The notes beneath the pieces are model-generated. The model was not told where the DNA came from. It did no database searches and saw only the letters and a program-made list of their open reading frames with translations. A stretch of 64,000 bases of DNA from positions 5,828,337 to 5,892,336 of the forward strand of contig NZ_CP075169.1 of the NCBI RefSeq assembly GCF_016865525.2, in the 5' to 3' direction. Shown here one piece after another: positions 16,693 through 25,266 of the stretch (its first letter is position 1; each line of letters starts with the position of its first letter). Origin of the DNA: Sodalis ligni. Its GTDB lineage: Bacteria > Pseudomonadota > Gammaproteobacteria > Enterobacterales > Enterobacteriaceae. A program made the position numbers and the translations under genes.

Positions 16693-17929
16693 TATCACTA
16701 CCGTCAATGGCGAACGTTTATGGCAAACCTTGCAAATCATGTCCGTGTTCGGCGCCATTGCCAAAGACGGCGTATGTCGCCTGGCCCTGAGCGAAGAAGA
16801 CCGGCTGGCGCGGGATTGCCTCAAAAATTGGGCGCTGGGCGCCGGTTGCCGGGTCCGGGTGGATCGCATGGGCAATATGTTCCTGCGCCGCGAAGGGACG
16901 CGCCCGGAGCTGCCCGCGGTGGTCACCGGCTCCCATATGGATTCACAGCCCAACGGCGGCCGTTTCGATGGCGTCTATGGCGTGCTGGCCGGCCTGGAAG
17001 CGCTGCGGACCCTGAACGACGCGCACATTCAAACCGAACGCGCCATAGAAGTCATTAACTGGACCAATGAGGAAGGCGCCCGCTTCGCCCCGGCAATGAT
17101 CGCCTCCGGCGTCTTTGCCGGCGTCTTCGACCTGCAATTCGGTCACAGCCGCCGGGACCAGAACGGCGTCACGCTCCTGGAAGCGCTGCGCCAAATCGGC
17201 TACGAAGGCGAACACCCGGTGGGCGGGTTTCCCATCCATGCCGCCTTTGAACTGCATATTGAACAAGGCCCGATTCTTGAAGCCGAAAACCGGCAAATCG
17301 GCATCGTCACCGCCGCCCAGGGCCAACGCTGGTTTGAAGCGGAGATAGTTGGCTTCAGCGCCCATGCGGGCACCACCCCGATGGATAAACGCCGGGACGC
17401 GCTGTTGGGCTTTGCCCGCATGGTGGAGGAGGTCAACCGGATCGGCCGGACCTTCATGCCGGACGGACGGGCCACCGTCGGCATGGCGCAAATCACCCCG
17501 AATTCCCGCAATGTCGTGCCCGGACGGGTTTTTTTCAGTATCGAATTCCGGCATCCTGACGAGACGGTACTTGAGCAAATGGAATGCCGGCTGCGTGAAG
17601 CCATAAACATCGTCAATAACGGTGAACTTGAGGCGGTTGTCAAACGCATATTCGATTATCCGCCGGTGAAATTTGACCAAAGCTGCATCGCCAGCATACG
17701 CGACGCGGTTAAGGCGCTTGGCTATTCCCATCGGGATATGGTATCCGGCGCGGGACATGACGCCTGCTATCTCAATGAGGCCGCGCCCACCGCCATGATT
17801 TTTATCCCCTGCGTCGACGGCATCAGCCATAACGAAGCTGAAAATATTCACCCCCACTGGGCCACCGCGGGGGCGAATGTGTTGATTAACGCGCTGCTGG
17901 ATAAAGCGGGCCGGGTCAATGCGGCATGA
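16685..17929 (+). CDS. Zn-dependent N-carbamoyl-L-amino acid hydrolase (M20 family), likely N-carbamoyl-L-cysteine amidohydrolase
   Basis: The protein has 414 residues and is an M20/AllC-type amidohydrolase using two metal ions. Metal-ligand motifs are visible: SHMDSQPNGGRFDGVYGVLAGLEAL (His and Asp), WTNEEGARFAPAM (Glu-Glu), HIEQGP (His), and a late GAGHDACYLN (His). SAHAGTTPMDKRRDAL belongs to the dimerisation/lid domain. Start ATG 16685 overlaps the upstream hydrolase; a longer frame from 16637 lies inside it. Allantoate and beta-ureidopropionate hydrolases share the fold, but next to an ATC hydrolase the AtcC role (N-carbamoyl-L-cysteine to L-cysteine, ammonia and CO2) is the best call. 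Confidence 0.85.
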   Translation: MSNITTVNGERLWQTLQIMSVFGAIAKDGVCRLALSEEDRLARDCLKNWALGAGCRVRVDRMGNMFLRREGTRPELPAVVTGSHMDSQPNGGRFDGVYGVLAGLEALRTLNDAHIQTERAIEVINWTNEEGARFAPAMIASGVFAGVFDLQFGHSRRDQNGVTLLEALRQIGYEGEHPVGGFPIHAAFELHIEQGPILEAENRQIGIVTAAQGQRWFEAEIVGFSAHAGTTPMDKRRDALLGFARMVEEVNRIGRTFMPDGRATVGMAQITPNSRNVVPGRVFFSIEFRHPDETVLEQMECRLREAINIVNNGELEAVVKRIFDYPPVKFDQSCIASIRDAVKALGYSHRDMVSGAGHDACYLNEAAPTAMIFIPCVDGISHNEAENIHPHWATAGANVLINALLDKAGRVNAA

Positions 17930-17953
17930 GAATATGCCAGGCTTACCATGATC

Positions 17954-18337
17954 TCAGCTTGCTTCTGGCTCTTGAGAAAAAATGTCCTTCGCTGCAAACA
18001 GTCCGTTGAGAGCTGCCGGAAAGCCTGCATAGACCGCCATCTGCATAATGATTTCGACAATTTCCTGCCGGGAACAACCCACATTCCGGGCGCCGTGAAT
18101 ATGTACCTTAAGCTGTGGCGAAGCGTTTCCCATGGCGGTGAGCGCCGCCACCACGGCAAGTTCACGAATTTTAAGGTCAATGCCCGGTCTTGAGTAGATA
18201 TCGCCAAACGGAAACTCAATGAGCAGCCGGGCAAAGTCAGGGGCGATATCACGCAGACTGTCAATGACCTTCTCACCCGCGTGGCCATCCACCTCATTAA
18301 GCTTCGCTAAACCGCGTACGTAACGTTCGTTATCCAT
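17954..18337 (-). CDS. Carboxymuconolactone decarboxylase (CMD) family protein
   Basis: The protein is a 127-residue single-domain CMD/AhpD-fold protein. The pattern LKIRELAVVAALTAMGNASPQLKVHIHGARNVGCSRQEIVEIIMQMAVYAGFP (about 53-105) is typical, with one Cys and a His. It lacks the CXXC of AhpD peroxidases. The ATG at 18337 has AGAGGA upstream. It converges with the amidohydrolase and diverges from a LysR gene (94-bp gap), so that LysR probably controls it. Substrate unknown; relatives include gamma-carboxymuconolactone decarboxylase and stress proteins. Confidence 0.85.
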   Translation of the reverse strand: MDNERYVRGLAKLNEVDGHAGEKVIDSLRDIAPDFARLLIEFPFGDIYSRPGIDLKIRELAVVAALTAMGNASPQLKVHIHGARNVGCSRQEIVEIIMQMAVYAGFPAALNGLFAAKDIFSQEPEAS

Positions 18338-18431
18338 AAATCCTCTTTGGTTGCCGGGTTGATGCGCTGAAGGCACTGTATGTTTTACGCAGCAGGTTCA
18401 GCCAATACTTTTTTTGTGATACCTTTTCGGT

Positions 18432-19322
18432 ATGAATGAATCCATTGACCTGCGACAGTTCCGCTACTTTCTGGCGGTGAGCGAGGAGCTTAATTTCGGG
18501 CGCGCGGCCGCACGTCTGTACATATCCCAGCCGCCATTAAGCCGACAGATCCGCCAGTTGGAAGACCGGCTTGGCGTTGAGCTGTTTTTGCGGACCAAAT
18601 CGGGTGTGGTATTGACGAAAGCGGGGGCGGCATTTCTACCGGAAGCCAGGCGCACGTTGGCTCAGGCGGAAAAGGCGATAGCAGCCGCCAGGGCGGCGCG
18701 GAGCAGCGCGGGCGGACAATTTCTCATAGGCTACACCACGGTGTTTGATCGCAGCGTCATACCCGACGTGCTCGAACCTTTACAGCAGCGCTTTCCGGAT
18801 TTTCGGCTCGTCACCCAGGGTAAACATTCAATAAGCCTGGTGCGGGACATCAAGAACGGGATAATGGATGTCGCCTTTATCGGCCTGCACACCGAGACCA
18901 AGGGCCTTAAGACCGAGACACTGCTTGAGGAGCCGCTTATTGCCGCCCTGCCCGCCGGCCATCCTCTTGCCCATAAGCGCAGGCTTGGGTTCGATGACCT
19001 GCGCAGCGAGGCGATTTTCCGGTTTGAGCGCCGGTTGAATCCCGGTTATTACGACCATTGCCACGCATTCTTCGAAAAGATCGACTTCAAGCCCAAAACG
19101 ATTCCAGAACCCGACGACCACCACATCTTGCTAGGCCTTATCGCGGAAGGACAAGGCATCGCGTTAATCCCCGCCTCGCTAAAGCATGTCAAACGGCACG
19201 GCGTGGTCTTCCGACCGCTGAAAGACGAGGCCGCAAGACTGTCAAGCGGCATCGCCGTGGCATACGACGAACGCAATCCGTCAGCAATCCTGGCTGGGTT
19301 CCTGGCACTCGTCAGGTCTTGA
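18432..19322 (+). CDS. LysR-family transcriptional regulator
   Basis: The protein has 296 residues with an N-terminal winged helix-turn-helix (LRQFRYFLAVSEELNFGRAAARLYISQPPLSRQIRQLEDRLGVELF, about 7-55) and a CatM/BenM-like effector domain. It is divergent from the CMD-family gene; the ATG lies 94 bp from the CMD start. By LysR custom it likely controls its divergent neighbour and itself. TTTTTTGTGATACCTTTTCGGTAT just before the start may include a binding half-site, but no clear T-N11-A site is proven. Confidence 0.9.
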   Translation: MNESIDLRQFRYFLAVSEELNFGRAAARLYISQPPLSRQIRQLEDRLGVELFLRTKSGVVLTKAGAAFLPEARRTLAQAEKAIAAARAARSSAGGQFLIGYTTVFDRSVIPDVLEPLQQRFPDFRLVTQGKHSISLVRDIKNGIMDVAFIGLHTETKGLKTETLLEEPLIAALPAGHPLAHKRRLGFDDLRSEAIFRFERRLNPGYYDHCHAFFEKIDFKPKTIPEPDDHHILLGLIAEGQGIALIPASLKHVKRHGVVFRPLKDEAARLSSGIAVAYDERNPSAILAGFLALVRS

Positions 19323-19520
19323 ACGCGTCAAGCGCCGGATGCGGCAGCAAAAGTGTGAGCTGAGTTACAATTACAAGACATTCCGCCTCAACCTGTTTGA
19401 CAGGTTTACACGTTGTATCTATTTTCTAACTACCCGGTCATCAGCAATTGCCGCAACAAGCCAATGTAATCAAATTCCATCATCCAGGTAGGATAAGCCG
19501 GGCGAGCAGAGGAACTGACT

Positions 19521-20799
19521 ATGTTCAAGCGTCAATATTCAAAAATCGTTTTTTTGCTGTTCATCGCTGGGGCAATAAACTACCTTGACAGGGCCGCTTT
19601 TTCTGTCGCCATGCCTTATATCAAGGCGCATCTGGGATTAAATCCTGTTGAAATAGGTTTCATACTCAGCAGTTTCTTTTTTGGCTATGCCCTGTTTAAT
19701 TTTGTTGGCGGCTATTTATCCGATCGCTATGGTCCGGGAAAAGTATTTGCGATAGCAATGGTTTCGTGGTCTTTATTTTGCGGACTTACGGGGATCGCTT
19801 TTAACTATGTGATTTTATTTATAATACGCGTGCTCTTTGGTATGAGCGAAGGGCCGATGGGTACGACAGTTAACAAAACGGTCAGTAATTGGGTACCTCT
19901 GAGTAAACGGGTAAGGGCTGTAGGCATTGCTAACGCGGGCAACCCATTGGGAGGCGCGATAGCGGGTCCCATTGTCGGCCTTATCGCGGTGATGTGGAGC
20001 TGGCGTATTTCATTCTTCATCATGATGTGCCTGGGATTTATCTGGACTTTTTTTTGGTTGAAAGCGTTTACCGACCACCCTCGTGATAATCCCCACGCCA
20101 GCAAAACAGAGGTGGAAGAATATGAGAACAGCATTCTGGATCAGGCCTCTCATGATAGCGAAACCCAAACTCTTCCGCTGAAAGAGTACCTGAAAAACCG
20201 ATGATCCTGGCCACAGCGATGGCTTTCTTTGCCATTAATTATATTCTCTATTTCTTTTGACATGGTTCCCAAGTTATTTGTCCATGTCGAGAGGACTGAA
20301 TATCCAGCAGCTGAGCATTGCTTCCTCGATTCCTTGGATTATCGGCAGTATTGGAATGGCGTTAGGAGGAGTCGCCTGCGACATTTTATATAAGAAAACG
20401 AACAATCTTATATTGTCCCGAAAAGCAATCCTGGTGGTTGCCCTTATTTTATCATCCTTGTGCCTGATTTTTCCGCTTATGTCCAATCCCTGGTAGGGGC
20501 GGTAGTCATGATGGCGCTGGGTATCTTCTTTATGTATCTTGCCGCCGCGGCGCCCTGGGCTCTAGTGGCTGATAATGTAAGCAGCAGGAATGTCGGCAGC
20601 GTGGGGATTTATTCATCTGATTGCCAATACGGCCGGCGTCATCGCGCCGATCTTGACAGGATTCATTGTGCAATACACGGGAAATTTCATAGCTGCATTT
20701 ATCCTTACAGGTGTGATAGGCGTTATCGGCGCTCTCTGCGTGGCCCTGTTTGTCCGGGTCTCTCCATTGATGGAATCTGCTGAGAAATCGCCTACCTAA
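19521..20799 (+). pseudogene. MFS sugar-acid transporter (ACS/D-galactonate-glucarate type), frameshifted
   Basis: The first piece (19521-20204) encodes a good N-terminal half of an anion:cation symporter family MFS protein (INYLDRAAFSVAMPYIKAHLG, GGYLSDRYGPGKVFA), with AGAGGAA before the ATG. The rest is present but scattered over other frames: MILATAMAFFAINYILYF after about 20201, TWFPSYLSMSRGLN from about 20260, VGAVVMMALGIFFMYLAAAAPWALVADN from about 20490 and GFIHLIANTAGVIAPILTGFIVQYTGNF from about 20600. At least four small indels are needed. It precedes three intact sugar-acid catabolic genes and was surely their importer. Decay or clustered sequencing error could explain it. Confidence 0.85.
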
Positions 20800-20831
20800 C
20801 AAATATTTTTTATCATTTAGGGCAGAAATTC

Positions 20832-21854
20832 ATGAAAGCGTTAATTATTGATCGTAACAGTCAAACCCGCTTTGACGATATTCCAGAGCCATCGATTAAA
20901 GAGGGTGAAGTGCTTGTTTCCGTGGAATATGTCGGGCTATGCGGCTCTGACTTGAATACCTGGCGCGGGTTGAACCCGCTGGTGGTCTATCCCTGCCTTC
21001 CCGGACATGAAATCGGCGGCACCGTTACGCAGGTAGCGGAAGATGTCACCAAGTGCCAGGTAGGCGATCGCGTCACCATATTGCCTTATACCGCCTGCGG
21101 CGAATGCAGCTCCTGTAAAAAAGGCCGGCCCAACGCCTGCAAATACAACCAGACCCTGGGGGTTCAGCGGCAAGGCGGCATGGTCAGGAAACTCGCCGTG
21201 CCTTTCCAAAAAGCGCTGGTCTGTAACCAATTGAACAGCCGGCAACTGGCCCTGATTGAACCGCTGTCGGTAGGACTGCACGCCGCCCGGCGGGGAGCGA
21301 TAAACGTGGGCGAGTGGGTGGTTATCATTGGCTGCGGCGTTATCGGCCTGGGGACCATTGCGGCGGCGGCGGCGATGGGGGCCAGAGTCATTGCCGTGGA
21401 TATTGACGACCGGAAAGAAGCGGTTGCCCTTGCCTGCGGCGCGACCCGCTTCATCAATAGCAGCAAATCCGATCTCCTTGAGATTGCCGGTGGACTCGAT
21501 GAAGGACGAGGTCCGTCCCTGGTCATCGAAGCGGTGGGCCTGAGCAGCACTATCGAGCTTGCCGTTGACCTGGTCGCCTTTGCGGGACGGATTGTCTATG
21601 TCGGCTATGCCAAAAAACCCGTTACCTTTGATAGCGCGATCTTTTTGCTGAAGGAACTTGATATCCGCGGATCGCGAGGGGCCACGGAAGCGGATTTCCG
21701 CGCCGTTATTGCGCTGATGGAACAGAATCGTTATCCGGTGGAATTGCTTATCAGCGCTTATTATCCCCTTGGAAAAGCCGATCGCGCGCTGGAACACTGG
21801 GCGAGCGACCCGGGAGCTGTCACTAAAATTTTAGTTGAGCTTCAATCAGAATAA
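20832..21854 (+). CDS. Zinc-binding alcohol/sugar-acid dehydrogenase (RspB / L-galactonate 5-dehydrogenase type)
   Basis: The protein has 340 residues, medium-chain dehydrogenase. Catalytic-zinc region GLCGSDLNTWRG (Cys near residue 38) and PGHEIGG are present, then a structural-zinc loop CGECSSCKKGRPNAC (about 91-106). The NAD-binding motif is GCGVIGLGTIAAA (about 172-184) with acidic VDIDD after it, which favours NAD over NADP. It lies 33 bp after the broken transporter and 8 bp before the SDR gene, so it is one operon. Predicted to oxidise a sugar acid or polyol; the RspB and YjjN branches are the closest by eye. Confidence 0.88.
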   Translation: MKALIIDRNSQTRFDDIPEPSIKEGEVLVSVEYVGLCGSDLNTWRGLNPLVVYPCLPGHEIGGTVTQVAEDVTKCQVGDRVTILPYTACGECSSCKKGRPNACKYNQTLGVQRQGGMVRKLAVPFQKALVCNQLNSRQLALIEPLSVGLHAARRGAINVGEWVVIIGCGVIGLGTIAAAAAMGARVIAVDIDDRKEAVALACGATRFINSSKSDLLEIAGGLDEGRGPSLVIEAVGLSSTIELAVDLVAFAGRIVYVGYAKKPVTFDSAIFLLKELDIRGSRGATEADFRAVIALMEQNRYPVELLISAYYPLGKADRALEHWASDPGAVTKILVELQSE

Positions 21855-21862
21855 GGTGGCGT

Positions 21863-22627
21863 ATGTCGCAGGCAAACGTATTCTCATTGCAAGGTAAAAC
21901 CGCCTTGATTACCGGCGGATCCCGCGGGCTGGGTTTCGCCATTGCACAGTGCATGGCGGATAGCGGCGCGAAGGTTATTATCACATCACGGCACCAGGAG
22001 GATGCTCAACGGGCGGCCGAAGCTCTGGGCCCTCAGGCTTTTGGATATGCCTTTGACGTCGCTGACACAGAAACAACCCGGCAATGGGTTAGCGGTTTAC
22101 TGGCGGAACATGGCCGCATCGATATATTGGTTAATAACGCGGGGAATCACTGTAAAAAATCAATCGAGGAGATGAGCGTCGGGGATTTTGAATCCATTAT
22201 CGATGTGCATATCGTGGGTGCCTTTGCATTAACAAAAGCCCTGGTGCCGCATATGAAGCAATACGGTAACGGCAACATACTTTTTATGGCCTCGATGGCG
22301 TCTTTTATCGGCGTCCCTTATGTGTCGGGTTATTCAGCGGCAAAATCAGCCTGTCTCGGGCTAGTCCGGGCGTTGACGACTGAACTGGCGGATTCGGGCA
22401 TCCGGGTCAATGGTATTGCTCCCGGCTGGATTGATACGCCAATGTTAAGAAAAGCCATTGCCGGAGATAAAGAACGTAGCCAGAAGATTCTCAACCGAAC
22501 GCCAATGAAAAAATTCGGCACACCCAAAGATATTGGCTGGGCTGCTGTTTATCTCGTCTCTGATGCCGCCGCCTTTGTTAGCGGACATGTATTAGTGGTT
22601 GATGGCGGAGCATTGATCGGCTTTTAA
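21863..22627 (+). CDS. Short-chain dehydrogenase/reductase (gluconate 5-dehydrogenase-like)
   Basis: The protein has 254 residues, a classical SDR. Cofactor motif TGGSRGLGFAIA (about 17-28), NNAGNH (about 92-97), catalytic Ser in FMASMASFIG and YSAAK (about 154-158) are all visible, and the C-terminus carries GHVLVVDGG. AAGGTGG lies before the ATG. It follows the zinc dehydrogenase closely. With the enolase-family dehydratase next door it probably reduces a keto sugar acid such as 5-ketogluconate, or the reverse; direction and substrate are inferred. Confidence 0.9.
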   Translation: MSQANVFSLQGKTALITGGSRGLGFAIAQCMADSGAKVIITSRHQEDAQRAAEALGPQAFGYAFDVADTETTRQWVSGLLAEHGRIDILVNNAGNHCKKSIEEMSVGDFESIIDVHIVGAFALTKALVPHMKQYGNGNILFMASMASFIGVPYVSGYSAAKSACLGLVRALTTELADSGIRVNGIAPGWIDTPMLRKAIAGDKERSQKILNRTPMKKFGTPKDIGWAAVYLVSDAAAFVSGHVLVVDGGALIGF

Positions 22628-22706
22628 CGGAATAACGATCCGCTCAGTCACCCTATGCGCTCCGGCCCTATTCAAAAACATTATTAATGCCTATTCAGGG
22701 GGAAAA

Positions 22707-23825
22707 ATGAAAGTCACCGCGTTGGAAACATGGCATTGCGCAAGAAACCTCCGCTTATTCCCCGAAAACAGATCGGGTGCCAATATGTCATGGGATGTAG
22801 TAGTGATTAAGCTGCACACCGATGCCGATATCGCGGGCGAAGCATGCGCATTGGCAGCCCGTTCAGGCATTATTACCGAGAACTATCTGCATGAAAATAT
22901 CGCGCCTCTGGTCCTGGGACAGGATGTGACGGAACGGGAACGCATCTGGCACGAGCTCTGGACCCTCGATCGTCATTTGACCTTTTTCCCCAATTATTTG
23001 CCCGGCCCGGTAGATGTGGCGCTGTGGGATATTGCGGCGAAAGCGGCTGATTTACCGCTGTTCAGATATCTCGGCGCCTATCGTAATAGCTTACCGGTCT
23101 ATGCCAGCGGGCTGTTCCATGGTGAGACGGAGGAGTATATCAAGGAAGCCCTTCACTATAAAAATTCGGGGATTCAAGGGTATAAAGTTCACTCCCCCGG
23201 CCCGTGGCGAAAAGATATTGAAGTTCATGAAGCACTGCGCCATGCGGTAGGAGATGACTTTTTACTGTTTGCCGATCCGGTGGGTGATTACACCTTAAGC
23301 GAGGCTATCAAGGTTGGCCGTTCACTTGAAAAGATGAATTACGAATGGTTTGAAGAACCGTTCAGGGATTTTGAACTGACCAAATACCAGCAGTTATGCG
23401 CCAGTCTGGACATTGCCATTGCCGCGACGGAAACAACCCGAGGGGCGCATTGGGGAGTTGCGCAGGCCATTGCGCAACAGGCGGCCGATATCGTCCGCGC
23501 CGATGTATCCTGGAAAACCGGGATCACCGGCACACTAAAAATTGCCCATATGGCTGAAGCAAACGGACTGAATTGCGAAATCCATACCACCACCATGGGG
23601 TTGATGGATATTGCGAATCTCCATGTCTCCTGCGCCATTAAAAACTGTGACTATTTTGAGTATTTTGTGCCTGAGCACGCTTTTATGTTCCCGCTGTTAA
23701 ATAAGCTTCCTATCGACGATAAAGGGATTATCCATGTCCCGGAACAACCTGGCCTGGGTGTTGAACTTGACTGGGATGAAATCAAAAAACTCTGCGTATC
23801 CCATCGTATAAGCGAGTTTGGTTGA
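22707..23825 (+). CDS. Enolase-superfamily sugar-acid dehydratase (mandelate racemase subgroup)
   Basis: The protein has 372 residues. The capping domain comes first, then a TIM barrel with metal ligands Asp190 (FADPVGDY), Glu216 (WFEEPF) and Glu242 (AATETT). The acid/base groups are Lys160-X-His162 (GYKVHSPG) and the Asp266/His293 dyad (RADVSWK and EIHTTTMG). This set is that of the mandelate-racemase subgroup of acid-sugar dehydratases (RspA/ManD, fuconate, galactonate types). It is the last gene of the operon behind the broken MFS transporter. Predicted to convert an aldonate to a 2-keto-3-deoxy acid. No aldolase or kinase for that product is in the operon. Confidence 0.88.
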   Translation: MKVTALETWHCARNLRLFPENRSGANMSWDVVVIKLHTDADIAGEACALAARSGIITENYLHENIAPLVLGQDVTERERIWHELWTLDRHLTFFPNYLPGPVDVALWDIAAKAADLPLFRYLGAYRNSLPVYASGLFHGETEEYIKEALHYKNSGIQGYKVHSPGPWRKDIEVHEALRHAVGDDFLLFADPVGDYTLSEAIKVGRSLEKMNYEWFEEPFRDFELTKYQQLCASLDIAIAATETTRGAHWGVAQAIAQQAADIVRADVSWKTGITGTLKIAHMAEANGLNCEIHTTTMGLMDIANLHVSCAIKNCDYFEYFVPEHAFMFPLLNKLPIDDKGIIHVPEQPGLGVELDWDEIKKLCVSHRISEFG

Positions 23826-23835
23826 AGCGTTTCAT

Positions 23836-25266
23836 TCAGCCGGCGCCGTCCTGCCAGCCCAGCCCCAGGCTTTTTTGCAGCGCGACGAAGTCTAATGCCA
23901 GGGAGGTTTGCGCCTGGATGCGGTGCTGCCCGGCGGTAAGCGCCGTACGCTGGGTATCCAGCAGGTCAATCAGGCTGGAGACGCCGGCGCCATAGCGTTG
24001 GCTGACCAGTGCGCTGTCGCGGTCGGCGGTATTTTCCACCTGCAGATAATTCACCAGCGTCTGGCGCTGCTGACCGTAGCGCGACAGCGAGCTGTTGGCG
24101 TCCCGCAGCGCATCCAGCACGGTCTTGCGCCATTGCGCTTCGGCTTCGTCCCGCTGTGCCTTGGCCACATTGATTTGTGACCGAACCCGGCCGAAATCCA
24201 GGATATTCCACTGCAGCATCGGAATGAGCATCCAGGACTCATTTTCCTGCCTGTATATTTGACCGCTGTCTGAACTGCTAAAACCCAGCAGACCGCGCAG
24301 GGTGACCTTGGGGTAAAGATCCGCCACATGCTCGCCGACGGTGGCCGTACTGGCGGCCAACTGGCGCTCGGCGCTACGGATATCCGGCCGATGGCGCAAC
24401 AGGGACACCGGGTCGCCGGCATTGACCCGGTCGGGCTGCGCCGGCAGACGGTCGGCACCCGCCAGCAGCGTATCCAGCGCGCCGGGCGTCAGACCCGAGA
24501 GGAATGCCAACTGGTCCTGGTAATCGTTAATATCCGCCTGCAATGACGGAATCTCCGCCCGGCTGTTTTCAAACTGCGTTTGCAGCCGGTTGACGTCGCT
24601 ATCGTTTGCCGCGCCGCGCTCGCGCCGCTGGCTCACCAGATCCAGCGCCTTTTGCTGTAATTGCAGGTTTTGATTGAGGTTTGCCAGCCGCTCGCGCGTG
24701 CCGCACAACAGCAGGTAATTGCGCGCCACTTCGGCGGCGATGGAGACCTGCGTATCCGCCAGGCTGGCCTCGCTGGCCTGCGCCTGCGCCCGGCCGGCTT
24801 GCACCGCGCGGCGCTCCTGGCCGAACAAATCCAATTCCCAACTGGCGTCAAAGCTGCTGCTGTAGAGGTTCATCGGGTTATCGCCCCCCAAGCCGATGCT
24901 GTCGGGCAATTTGGCGCGCGCCGCCAGGGCGCTGGCATTCAGTTTCGGATATTGCTGGGCTTCGTCGCCCATAAGCGTCGCCCGCGCCTCCTTCAGACGG
25001 TCAGCGGCAATGGCGAGGTCCGGGTTATGCCGCAGGGCATTATCGATAAGCCCGTTCAGCCGCGGGTCATGAAATGCCAGCCACCAGCGCGCCTGCGCCG
25101 GTTGCGTGCCGACGCCGGAAGAAGGCAAACGCTGGAATTGACTCACCGCGGGCGCGGCGGGCGGTCCCTGATAGTCCGGCCCCACGCTGCAGCCCGCCAG
25201 CAGCAAAGCCAGCGTGGCCGGTAAAAACAGTTTCCCGTATGCAAAAGTGGTCATTTTGATTTTCAC
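23836..25266 (-). CDS. Outer-membrane efflux lipoprotein (NodT/TolC-like channel)
   Basis: The protein has about 476 residues and is the outer-membrane channel of a tripartite pump. The lipobox LLAGC places the lipidated Cys at residue 26 counted from the GTG at 25266. Two repeated TolC-type helical segments follow, with APAVSQFQRLPSSG and RWWLAFHDPRLNGLIDNALRHNPDL typical of the NodT family. The GTG overlaps the EmrB-like stop (GTGA); an ATG at 25254 is an alternative start. It is the third gene of the pump operon, so the system carries its own exit channel and does not depend on TolC. Confidence 0.9.
   Translation of the reverse strand: MKIKMTTFAYGKLFLPATLALLLAGCSVGPDYQGPPAAPAVSQFQRLPSSGVGTQPAQARWWLAFHDPRLNGLIDNALRHNPDLAIAADRLKEARATLMGDEAQQYPKLNASALAARAKLPDSIGLGGDNPMNLYSSSFDASWELDLFGQERRAVQAGRAQAQASEASLADTQVSIAAEVARNYLLLCGTRERLANLNQNLQLQQKALDLVSQRRERGAANDSDVNRLQTQFENSRAEIPSLQADINDYQDQLAFLSGLTPGALDTLLAGADRLPAQPDRVNAGDPVSLLRHRPDIRSAERQLAASTATVGEHVADLYPKVTLRGLLGFSSSDSGQIYRQENESWMLIPMLQWNILDFGRVRSQINVAKAQRDEAEAQWRKTVLDALRDANSSLSRYGQQRQTLVNYLQVENTADRDSALVSQRYGAGVSSLIDLLDTQRTALTAGQHRIQAQTSLALDFVALQKSLGLGWQDGAG

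Noticed and set aside
15079..16953. A 624-codon open frame on the minus strand
   Set aside because: It lies antisense to the Liv receptor, the ATC hydrolase and the start of the amidohydrolase, all of which have recognisable family motifs. Long antisense frames are common in GC-rich codons.
20937..21797. A 286-codon minus-strand frame
   Set aside because: It is antisense to the zinc dehydrogenase, which carries catalytic and structural zinc motifs and NAD motif.
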